From the NCBI RefSeq assembly GCF_020080835.1, contig NC_058161.1, positions 6,426,001 to 6,490,000 on the forward strand: a stretch of 64,000 nucleotides of DNA. The letters are read 5' to 3'. The DNA comes from Cotesia glomerata (Eukaryota > Arthropoda > Insecta > Hymenoptera > Braconidae). The position numbers and the translations under genes were made by a program. Shown here piece after piece: positions 10,953 to 21,723 of this stretch. How positions within the stretch are numbered: the stretch's first letter is position 1; each line of letters starts with the position of its first letter. The notes under the pieces were generated by a model. That model saw only the letters and a list, made by a program, of their open reading frames with translations, made no database searches and was not told where the DNA came from.

Positions 10953-13240
10953 ATGCAAGAGAATTCAGGTATTAAATTACGTATGTAAGTATTATTTTAC
11001 GATAAAATTGTAAAATAATGAATAATGCATAGAATTTCATTACGAATGTGGCGTAAACAAATTCATATTGGGCCTTATTGGAGTTTGGCCAGAGTCAAAT
11101 CAAAAATTTATAAAAAAACATCGTACTTTGGTCGACGCGATCGTACTTTTTATAACACTCTGGGTTCCACGGGCAGCTGCTTTTGTTTTACTATGGGGTG
11201 AAATCGACGCTTTGGCACAAGCCGGTGCCACCAATGTACCGATAGCATTGTCTGTTGTTAAAATGCTGATTCTTTATCGACGAAAAAATGGTATTATTGG
11301 CTAAAAATTTATTGCTATGATTATAATTTAATTAATACTGATAATGATAATGATATGTGATATTTTATGTTTTGTAATTTATTATTTTTTTATTAGTTAA
11401 TATTTAATATCAACAGATTTTGCAAAAATTCTGGATGGAATGAAAGAAGACTGGAAAAAACCAATGGCAAAAAAAGAATATGAAGTTGTTATGAAAATGG
11501 CAAGACTAGGAAGAAGAATAACTATTCTGTCCACTTTCCTTACAATTAATGCAATTTGGCTAGGTGCTGTTGTTCAGGTAAAAAAAAAAATATATTAATT
11601 TTAAGTCTTATAAGATAGATTTAGTCAAACTTGGAAATTTGCTATTATTATTAAAAAATCTCAAATTAAATACAATTGATCTAAATGTACATAATATATA
11701 GATTTTTTATAATATCGAAACAACAATAGTGGAAAATCCAGACCCTCGTTTGACATTAAACTTATTTTGGGTCGTATATTTACCTTATGATACATCAAAA
11801 ATATCGAATTTTGTATTAACGTGGGTTATCCATTTTTATACCTCTATTATGAGCGCCGTAGTTTACGGAAGTTTCGATGGGTTTATTGTCGTCCTTGTGT
11901 TCCACCTTTGCGGACAATTGGATTTATTGAAGATTTGGGCACGAAAAATAGCTGACAAAACAGATTTGAAAAGCTATAAGAGCAAATTAAGATTTATAGT
12001 AAAGCGACACGAGCAATTGAATGAGTAACAAAAATTTTTTGATTTCAGTGAAATCTTTATAAAATATCAATTTCAGAATCATCGAATAATCTTTTGTATT
12101 TTAATACAGAGTAGCTGATATACTTGAAGATTCATGCAACTTTGTGTTTCTACCGCAACTAATGAGTTGTATATTAACATTTTGTTTTCAAGGATTCTCT
12201 ATTGCGACGGTAAAAATTAAATATTCTCATTGAAATATTTCACAAAGCTTTCTTCTTTTTTTATTTTACCCGCGAGATTTTGATATAGTATCAATTTATG
12301 TAGTTCAAATTTATTTAATACATTTTTTTGCTCGACGGGCAGAAAGCGTCAACTTTCGGCCCGCTACGCTAAACGAAAGTGCCGCTTTCTGCCTTCGTCG
12401 AGCAAAAAAATAATATACACTCCACGGGAAGTAAATAAGAAAGCTTCAGATCACATGTAATTGTCGGCCGAGGCTTCGCCTCGGCCGACAATTACATGTG
12501 ATCTGAGGCATTTCTTACTTTACTTCCCTAGGTGTGTAATATACTATTATCTCTTTATTTTTTTTTTTTTTACGTAGAAAATGTTTACAGGCCAATTTAA
12601 TCCGTTGCAAATTGCATTTACATTATTTTATACGACAGTTATGGTGCTTCATCTTTTCTTCTGTTGCTGGGCTGGTGAACTTTTATCATCAAAGGTACAC
12701 TGTTATAAAATCTCATTAATCCAATGATTAAGCCTCATTGTTTTTTTTAATAATTAAATTGAATTAAAAGAAAAATTCTTGAATCAAGTAAAATTTACTT
12801 AAACCAAAATTAATTTCTTAATTTAAGAATTTTTTTTCTCAAATTCAGGCAATAAAATTCTTCAAAATTATTTTCTTGATTCAAGTTAATTTTTTTATTT
12901 TTTATTGTAAAAAAAAAATAAATATTTTAAAATAAATTATGTTGTATAGAGCGAAAATCTTGGTTACGCAGTTTATCAAAGTAAATGGTATAATTTATCA
13001 CCAAAATCTGCTCGATCACTAATAATGATTATTCAAAAAAGTTCTAAACCATTTTTACTAACAGCTGGCAAATATATGCCGTTGACTTACAACTTATTTC
13101 TTGCCGTAAGCTTCATAATCATCTTAAATTATACGATAATTTCATTAATTAATTGATAGTGCTAATACATTTTATAACTACAGGTTGTGAAAACATCAAT
13201 GAGTTATCTTTCAGTGATGTTTGCCATGTCAACAGATTAG
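10953..13240 (+). CDS. Odorant receptor OR4, complete
   Basis: Eight exons: 10953-10968, 11033-11290, 11417-11577, 11702-12024, 12110-12209, 12578-12694, 12950-13105, 13184-13240; 395 codons. The 16-nt first exon (MQENS) joins a 258-nt exon reading EFHYECGVNKFILGLIGVWP. Landmarks are GVWP, LWGEIDALAQ, YLPYDTSK, KRHEQLNE, FCFQGFSIAT, WYNLS and TSMSYLSVMF. Nearly identical to OR5, so a young paralogue; OR2/OR3 are more distant. Intron 5 contains a double-hairpin insertion missing from OR5. No broken exon. Expected olfactory receptor subunit acting with Orco. Confidence 0.92.
12323..12541. mobile_element. Double-hairpin insertion in OR4 intron 5
   Basis: Two adjacent palindromes absent from the matching OR5 intron. 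The first (12324-12409) has TGCTCGACG and CGTCGAGCA arms. The second (12419-12536) contains a 29-bp perfect stem (12446-12474 with 12478-12506) around a TTC loop. It is GC-rich in an AT-rich intron. Probably a foldback or inverted-repeat element inserted after the duplication, or deleted from OR5. Confidence 0.75.
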
Positions 13241-15261
13241 CAAGTAGTTTTATCGACAAAATGTTAAATTTTAAAAAGTCTTGTTTCTTGATGATTTTAG
13301 ATAAATAAATTAATTTTTTAATAAGAATAATCTATTAGTTATGTGAAAGTGGATCCGTTTTGAAAAACTTTTTAGGGTATCCGCAAACTCAGCATGTGCA
13401 ATCAATATTGATTGACAGAGACCTAGAAAATAGGGCGTATTGGTTCATATGCAAGAAACATCTACGCTGTTGCCTCGCTGAAATACTCAGAGAAAATAAA
13501 TTGCGCAAGCTTGCCAGTAAAACCATGTTGTCATAGCTACAATTTTGTGTTAAGACTTCACTTAAAAACAATAATTCGTTATTCTCTATCTCTAGACAAG
13601 ATATCTAAAACAAACTGACAAAATAAACGAAGAAAATAGCCATTTCTGTTTCTAAAATTACAATAAATAATTTAGAGATAGGATATTGAAATTTTTGAGT
13701 AAAAGCTAAAAAAAGTAATCATGAAAACGTGCATTCGAGTAAGAACTAAAATTAAGATGATCTGTCTTCAAATTAAAATTAAAATAATTTTTTTATGGTA
13801 GTATAAATTATTTGAGTCGAATTCAATCAAATTTTTGAATAATTTAATTTTGATCGTGAATAACTTCTGAACGCGTGCACTTATCAGCAAATGTTGTCAC
13901 TCCTTTTTTGTAGAGCGTTTAATTTTCTACGAAAACTATAACAGCAATTCATTAGTCAATTTGTCGTTTAAGCGGTATAAAAATCAGAAGAAGCAAAAAT
14001 AATTTTTCCCATGTTATCCTTATGGAAATTAAAAAAATGCGATGAGGACTATCTTAATATTAATATTACGGGATCAAATTTTAACTGGTGTCTTTTTACA
14101 CCAAAATAAAACTTTTGAGCCAGTTTGGAAGAAAAAAATAAATTATTTTTATTTTTTGAATCACCCTAACATAAAACATTGTTGATTATAATAACTATTT
14201 TTTTACTCAAAATACTGTTAGTGTTAAATTTTATTGTTTTTAAAACGACTGTCAAAGGTACGAATATTAAGGTATTAGAAATATTCTATGATTACAAAAT
14301 GATCATCGAAAGCCCTTTTTAAAATACCTTGACTCTAAATAAAATTCCAGTATCTACTGAAGAAATAAAAATTGAATAGATATTAAATTTTTAAATCAAC
14401 TTCAAAATGAAGTTTTCATTACAATTTTAAAATGTAACGAAAAACCGCGTGAAGTTTTTGAGACTATGATTTACTGAATCAATTTTTTTACAGATTTTTG
14501 TTTAGTTAAAAGATTAAATTCAATTAAATAATGTATCTATAACTCTTTAAAATACAATAAACAATGTTATAGTCAATATTGACCCTGTTTGTTAATTATT
14601 TCTGTAATAATTTTCAATTATTGTATATTAAAAGTTTGAAAAAATGGAAATTAAAGAAGTTAAATAATATCAACTATCATTTACATCACAATTAAAAAGA
14701 TAGTACTTAAAAAATCTGTTATAATTAATTCCCCTTAAAAAATATATATACGTCTTATTATGTATAGTAAAAACAATGATGAATATTTTTTACAATTTTA
14801 ACATAAAAAATTGAAAGAAAACCAAATGATATTGCTGTAACTATTACAAAATGAATTGAGATTTCAAGTAATTATTAATCTTAATAACAGTACACTCCCA
14901 TAATTTTTCTCATACATTTACCACTTAATATTGAAGATATTTTTTTTTTTTTTTTTTTTTTCATTTTAAAAATGTCAATTACAAAAATTATCGAGAAATA
15001 TTTTTTATTGTCACTTATAAAATCTTTTTTTTTTAAATATTAATTTAAATTAGTGAATTTAAAAAAATCACAATAATTCAGAACAAAAAGACTCTGTACA
15101 TGACAATTGTGTTGATTTGCAAGGAAATCTCAACTATTGAGTTATGTAGATTCTGCGCAACTGTAAGAGTTTATGCGCAAGTTTCATTTGAGGTAAACTT
15201 TCGTTATATATTCTTATAGAACTCATGAAAAAAAAACTGTAAAGATACATAATTAAAAGGT
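13241..15261. other. OR4-OR5 intergenic stretch
   Basis: A block at about 13375-13580 is closely repeated at 18535-18745 downstream of OR5; it is open in one frame, but the differences between copies are mostly amino-acid changing. The rest is AT-rich and noncoding. The second duplication unit begins near 14185. A poly-T run lies at about 14940-14960. Confidence 0.5.
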
Positions 15262-15268
15262 CATGCGC
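15262..15268 (+). promoter_or_regulatory. CATGCGC motif upstream of OR5
   Basis: CATGCGC followed by GTCTATAACG, 100 bp upstream of the proposed OR5 ATG. Confidence 0.4.
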
Positions 15269-15361
15269 GTCTATAACGGATAGTTAAAAATTCAATAAAA
15301 ACCGGTAATAGAGCGAAGAATATGATTCTTTTTATTTCCGAATTTCCTACAATCAATTTCA

Positions 15362-17240
15362 ATGCAAGAAAATCCAGGTATTGAATTACGTATGTAAATA
15401 TTATGTTACGATAAAATTGTAAAATAATTAATGATGTACAGAATTTCATTACGAATGTGGAGTAAACAAATTTATACTGGCCCTTATTGGAGTTTGGCCA
15501 GAGTCAAATCAAAAATTTATAAAAAAACATCGAACTTTGGTCGACGCAATCGTACTTCTTATAACACTATGGGTTCCACGTGCAGCTGCCTTTGTTTTAC
15601 TATGGGGTGAAATCGACGCTTTGGCACAAGCCGGTGCCACCAATGTACCGATAACATTGTCTGTTGTTAAAATGCTGATTCTTTATCAACGAAAAAATGG
15701 TATTATTGTCTAAAAACTTATTGCTATAATTATAATTTAATTAATACTGATAATGATAATGATATGTAAACATTTTTGTATTGTAAATTATTATTTTTTT
15801 ATTAGTTAATATTTAATATCAACAGATTTTGCTAAAATTCTGGATGGAATGAAAGAAGACTGGAAAAAACCAATGGCAAATGAAGAATATGAAGTTGTTA
15901 TGAACATGGCAAGACTAGGAAGAAGAATAACTATTCTGTCTACTTTTCTTACAACTAATGTAATTTTGCTGGGTGCTATTGTCCAGGTAAAAAAAAATAT
16001 ATCAATTTTAAGTCTTGTAAGATAAATTTAGTCGAACTTAGAATTTTGCTACTAATTTCTAATATTAAGAAATTTTAAATTAAAATTTTTTTCATCCCAA
16101 ATTCAAACTCAAGCAGAATTAAATACAATTAACGTAAATGTACATAATATACAGCTTTTTTATAACATCGAAACAACAATAGTGGAAAATCCAGATCCTC
16201 GTTTGACATTAAACTTATTTTGGGTCGTATATTTACCCTATGATACATCAAAAATATCGAATTTTGTAATAACGTGGGTTGTCCACTTTTATACCTCTAT
16301 TATAAGCGCCGTAGTTTACGGAAGTTTTGATGGGTTTATTGTCGTCCTTGTGTTCCACCTTTGCGGACAATTGGATTTATTGAAGATTTGGGCACTAAAA
16401 ATAGCCGACAAAACAGATTTGAAAAGCTTCAAGAGCAAATTAAAAATTATAGTAAAGCGGCACGAGCAACTGAATGAGTAACAAAAATTTTTTGATTTCA
16501 GTGAAATTTTTATAAAATATCAATTTCAGAACCATCGAATAATCTTTTGTATTTTAATACAGTGTAGCTGATATACTTGAAGATTCATGCAACTTTGTGT
16601 TTCTACCACAACTAATGAGTTGTGTATTAACATTTTGTTTTCAAGGATTCTCTATTGCGACGGTAAAAATTAAATATTCTCATTAAAATATTTCACAAAG
16701 CTTTCTTCTTTTTTTATTTTATCCGCAAGGTTTTGGTATAGTATCAATTTATCTAGTTCAAATTAATTTAATACATTTTATCTCTTTATTTTTTTTTTTT
16801 TTTACGCAGAAAATGTTTACAGGTAAATTGAATCCGTTGCAAATTACATTTACAATATTTCACACGACAGTTATGGTTCTTCATCTTTTCTTCTGTTGCT
16901 GGGCTGGTGAACTTTTATCATCAAAGGTATGCTGTTATATAATCTCATTAGTTCAATAATTAAGCGTCATTTTTCTTGAAAAAAAATATTAAATTGAATT
17001 AAAAGTAAAATTCTTGAATCTAATTCAAATTCTTGAATCAAGTAAAATTTACTTAACCCAAAAATAATTTTTTAATTTAAGAAATTTAACTTCCCGCTGA
17101 AGCAATTGAAAATTTTCAAAAGTTGGTAAGTTATTGGTTATACCCCGTTTTTCGAAAATCGAAAATCAACAAAGTTTTCAAAGGATTTTGACGTTCTGAG
17201 GTCCTAGGAAGCTTCCCCGAATGGTTCCGCGATGATGTCC

Positions 17241-17271
<31 letters not shown>

Positions 17272-18393
17272 CGCGCGCGTATGTGTGTGTGGAAGTATGT
17301 AAATCTCTCATAACTTTTGAACGGCTTGACCGATTTCATCGCGGTTGGTGCCATTCGAAAGGGCTTGACCAAACTTAGATTTTGAGTACAATTTGGACCG
17401 AATCGAACCAGTAGATTTTAAGAAATATCAAAAAAACTAAAAAAAAATTTTTTTTCAAATGTGATTTTTTTGGAGTAACTTTGAAACGGCTTTACCGATC
17501 GATTCCAAAAACTAATCAGCTCTGAACATCAAAAAACCACGTCGATCGCCGCCAGCCCGGTCGAAATCGGTTGATTTGTTCGTGAGTTATCGTTGTCGAA
17601 AGAAAACCGAAAAAAAGTGTTTTTTTGGAATTACTCCTAAATTCCTAGTTCGATCAAATTAAACTTAAAAATTCTTTATGAGGCTTAAAAAACTGCGTCA
17701 AATGCCGCCAACTGCGTAAAAATCGGTCCATTCATTCAAAAGTTATTGCCGTTTGAAAATTTGAAAAATAGTGTTTTATCAAACTTCTATCAGACTTTTA
17801 AGCTCGAAAAGCTTAAAAGCATAAAAAAGCTATTTCTTTGAGCTCGGAAAGCTCAAAATAACACACAAATTGTATTTGTGAGCTCGAAGAACTCAGAAAT
17901 GTTATAAGTGCAATTTTAAGCCTTTAGGTATGGAATTGGCGGAAAGTTGCAAGGATGGCCTTCAGGGTCAACCGTTTTCCTAATTTTTTTACTCAAATCT
18001 AGGTTATAAAAATCTTCAAAATTATTTTCTTGATTCAAGTTAATTTTTTTATTCTTTATAGCAAAAAAAATAAATATTTTAAAATAAATTATGTTGTACA
18101 GAGTGAAAATCTTGGTTACGCAGTTTATCAAAGTAAATGGTATAATTTACCACCAATACGTGCTCGATTACTAATAATGATTATTCAAAAAAGTTCTAAA
18201 CCATTTTTACTAACAGCTGGCAAATATATGCCGTTGACTTACAACTTATTTCTTGCCGTAAGCTTCATAATCATCTTAAATTATACGATAATTTCATTAA
18301 TTAATTGATAGTGCTGATACATTTTATAAACTACAGGTTGTGAAAACATCAATGAGTTATCTTTCAGTGATGTTGGCCATCTCAACAGATTAA
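15362..18393 (+). CDS. Odorant receptor OR5, complete
   Basis: Eight exons: 15362-15377, 15442-15699, 15826-15986, 16155-16477, 16563-16662, 16810-16926, 18102-18257, 18337-18393; 395 codons, the same structure as OR4. The first exon is MQENP. Replacements relative to OR4 are scattered (for example LSPKSARS becomes LPPIRARL in the last extracellular/TM region, and VVQ becomes IVQ). Intron 6 is enlarged by a reverse-oriented copy of repeat A that OR4 lacks. No stop or frameshift, so both duplicates look functional. Predicted olfactory channel subunit; ligand unknown. Confidence 0.92.
17087..17981 (-). repeat. Dispersed repeat family A, copy 3
   Basis: Reverse-oriented, full-length copy in OR5 intron 6, from TTAACTTCCCGC to GGTCAACCGTTTTCC. 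The allelic position in OR4 (AAGAATTTTTTTTCTCAAAT) is uninterrupted, so this insertion postdates the OR4/OR5 duplication. It carries a short GT run (about 17238-17262) and a GCGCGCG interruption. Confidence 0.85.
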
Positions 18394-19147
18394 CAAGTAG
18401 TTTTATCGACAAAATGTTAAATTTTAAAAAGTCTTGTTTCTTGATGATTTTAGAAAAATAAATTAATTTTCACTAATTTCTTAATGAGAATAATCAATCA
18501 GTTATGTGAAAATGCATTCGTTTTGAAAAATTTTTCAGGGTATCCGCAAGCTCAGCATGTGCAATCAATATTGATTGACAGAGACCTAGAAAATAGGGTG
18601 TATTGGTTCATATGCAAGAAACATCCACGCTGTTCCCTCGCTGAAATACTCAGACAAAATAAATTGCGCAAGCTCGCCAGTAAAAGCACGCTGCCATAGC
18701 TACAGTGTTGTGTTAACGCTTCACTTAACAACAATAATTCGTCATTCTCTATCTCTAGAAAAGATACCTAAAACAAACTTTTTGCTCCCTTCATAAACTT
18801 ACAAACGCAAGGATCGTTGACCGCTGAAAATGCAGTAGAAATAAAAATAATTTTGTTCATTGCTCAGCGATCATAGTTCAGTAGTTTTATCGTTTTCTTC
18901 CCTCCTAAACATTAATTATTCACAAACTAGCTGCTGACCCTCGAAACTTTTTTTTTCCTCAAAGTATAGAAAACTGTAATTGATTACACGGAAACTACAA
19001 CTTACTTCTAAAATTTCTAAACTTTGTTTTCTAGCAGATGGCTGGAAGTTTTCTAGGAGGGAGCGCGAAAACTAATAACTAAAACTTTACTTGATGATAC
19101 TTGTTTAACTAACAAATTTTGCGTTAACAGTAATGTACTTGCAATAG

Positions 19148-19185
<38 letters not shown>

Positions 19186-19824
19186 TACATATTAAGTTTT
19201 ATTTCAATCGGGGTGAATATCTACTGTTAAAAAATTTTAAATCTTGTTTGCTGTTTTTATAAAAGCATAAAATACAAATATTAAAGTAACAATTCTAGTG
19301 AATCGATGCCCATTCAAGCAACAGGTGGTTAACGATTTTTTCTTCTATCTTTATTTAATGGATAGTTAAAAACCACCATCCATATTGAATGAACTTACTA
19401 AGTAATTGAATGAAAGTTAAGTACAGTTGACATTTAGTGATAAATATTTAGATTACATTTTTATTTTATCACTACAATTTTATTTTAATTGTGTAATGCA
19501 CTGATTCGCGTAATATAAATTAAGTAAAAGTAGTTATGAAAAGCTTTCACCTTTTATTCTCGGCAAATTTTAAATGACATGTTTTGTGGTAAAAAATAAT
19601 ATATCTGTCACTAGGTTTTCTTGTGACAATAGAAAAAAAAAAGGAAAGCATGCCAATTTTACACTCCGATTACCCTAATAAAAAACAGTGGTTTGAAAAA
19701 ATTTTTTACAGAAGGAAAGTATTTATAGGCTTGATAATATTATTAAAGTGGCATTACGTTAGTTTACCACCGAGAACACTGACAGAAGTTATACACTTGT
19801 TCATTTTTTAAGAGTTATTTTATA
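18394..19824. other. Stretch between OR5 and the secreted-protein gene
   Basis: Holds the second copy of the post-OR block (18535-18745) and a ~32-nt T run at 19150-19182. Otherwise AT-rich with no gene seen. Confidence 0.5.
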
Positions 19825-20856
19825 ATGAAGTGCTATTACGAATTATTGACTATTGCAATTTTCCTCAATGTTTTTGTAATTGGCTGCAATGCTAATGTGG
19901 CATATGCCAACAATCGCAGACAGACATCCAATTCAGTGTTGGTTGAAGTAGCGAAAGAATTGGTAGAGAGATCCAAAAATACGAACCAGGTAACTAATTA
20001 CTATTTTTTTTAGTGGTACAATATTTTTCAATTATTTTTTATATTTTATTTTTAATACTTAGGTTCTTAATTTAAATCTATCGAATTTAATTTTGTTGCT
20101 GATGTTAAAAACTATGGTCATAGGAACAAAGTATTTAGAAAATAATGACTATAAAAACCGCGAACTTGAAGAAGGTGATGATCGATCATTTCTTTAATTT
20201 TTTTATCATAATAATATCACACTGAAAAAAAAAAATTAACTTGAATTGAGAGAAAAATCTTTAAACTAAAAAAATAATTTTGAGGAGTTTCATTGTTTTG
20301 AATTAAGTCAGAAAAATCTTGAATCAAGTAAAATTTACTTTAATCGAGAAAAATTTCTTAGTTTAAGAAAGTCATTCAAAATTATCTACTTGATCAAAGT
20401 TAATTTTTTTTTCTCTGCAGATTTTACAAGAATATTGATTTTTACATTTTATTTCTCTTTATTTTTAAAACAGAAAATATTGTATCAGAAGAAGAGATCG
20501 CTCTTGCATTGGGTTATTTGATAGGTGATACCTGTCTTTATCGAGCAGCATGTGAAGTACCAAGAACTGCTAGAAATTACTTGCACGCAATTGATATGAT
20601 AACTCAGACCCTGAGTTTAATGCCACCGTAAATTTTATATTCATAATTTTTTTTTGTTAAATGTATTACAAAGATTAAGATTAATTAATACTTTTTTTTA
20701 ATTTTTTACAGAACTCTCCGCCCTGACAATGATTATGAAAAAACAATTTCTGATTTTCGCAAGGCAATTGAGTATGGAGAACTGAAACAATGCCCACCAG
20801 AGTATAGTTGTAAAAAAGAGAATATTAAAAACTTTCTGCGACCTGAATATAATTAA
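19825..20856 (+). CDS. Small secreted protein, DM4/12-like
   Basis: Four exons: 19825-19989, 20063-20174, 20474-20627, 20712-20856; 191 codons joined in phase. The N-terminus (MKCYYELLTIAIFLNVFVIG then CNA) is a good signal peptide. A second hydrophobic stretch follows (NLILLLML, about residues 64-71). The C-terminal half has CLYRAACE (about residues 118-125) and a CPPEYSC pair, resembling the cysteine pattern C-L-x-R-A-x-C-E of the insect DM4/12 family of unknown function. I do not recognise a specific orthologue. Probably extracellular or secreted. Intron 2 carries a ~200 bp inverted-repeat element. Confidence 0.75.
20220..20422. mobile_element. Short inverted-repeat element in intron
   Basis: The left end is CACTGAAAAAAAAAAATTAA and the right end is GTTAATTTTTTTTCTCTGCAG, an imperfect inverted repeat. 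The interior repeats TTGAATCAAG and AAATTTACTT. Similar debris occurs at about 8290-8360, 12770-12910, 17000-17085, 17990-18060, 58740-58930 and 62035-62130. Confidence 0.5.
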
Positions 20857-21723
20857 TTGATGTTATTATAATTACTGGACTGATTTTTATTTTTAATTTT
20901 ACATTCAAATTATATACAAATTTCATTTAATTATTTTATTTTTTATATACTTAGTAATCAACTATTTTTATTTTGCATTCAATTTATGGAATGATTTATG
21001 TGAAAAATGTATTGTGGTTAACCTCATGATTAAAATGAATGATTTTTATTTTATAAAAAAAAAGACATATAAAGAAAAAAAGCGATTTCTATTTTTACGA
21101 ACTACTAAACAATTAGTAATTATTATTATTAATATCATCATTATTAATATTACAAATTTTATTTAAAATGGCTCAATTGACATTCAATTTTCTAATTATT
21201 CTTAAATAATATTTTTTATAAAATTGCTGTTGAATAATTAAATAATAACCGCGATATTAATCCGTTCAATTATGTAGGTGTTGTAACTTCGAGTCGTAAA
21301 ACCTGCAAGAGAAACGTGTAATTGAATACACGCATAAATTCAATAAAAGCGGGACGTTTAATTAACAAAAATATATGGAAAAAATCGAACAAAAAAAAAA
21401 GTAACGTAAATAATGCGCCTATCATGCGTTTAAAATAAACATCAATTATAATTAAATTGATATAGCAATCGTAAAAAATATATAATTTCATTATTAAATT
21501 ATAAAAAAATGAGGTTTTTTTTGTTAAATTCATAGATAAGACAATTAAACATATTTCGTATCATGTACAAATGTTGGAACAAAACCACGCAATATAAATT
21601 TATCTAAGAACTAAATTAACTTAAAACAAAAAACGGGACAAATCATAAACATCATTAATAGCAGTATCACAGCAATTTCATGAATTGCAATTGAATGGAT
21701 TAATTAAGGAAGATAAATGTATT

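Larger units (their letters stand above)
10219..18775. repeat. Tandem segmental duplication carrying OR4 and OR5
   Basis: Two direct copies, about 10219-14184 and 14185-18775. The upstream blocks, all eight exons, the introns and a ~200 bp block downstream of the stop are alignable by eye. Exon lengths are identical between the two (258, 161, 323, 100, 117, 156 and 57 nt). The copies differ by an insertion in OR4 intron 5 and one in OR5 intron 6, plus indels in the 5' flank. Confidence 0.85.

Noticed and set aside
13389..13571. 60-codon minus-strand frame, repeated at 18552-18734
   Set aside because: Present twice only because of the OR duplication; changes between copies are mostly replacements.
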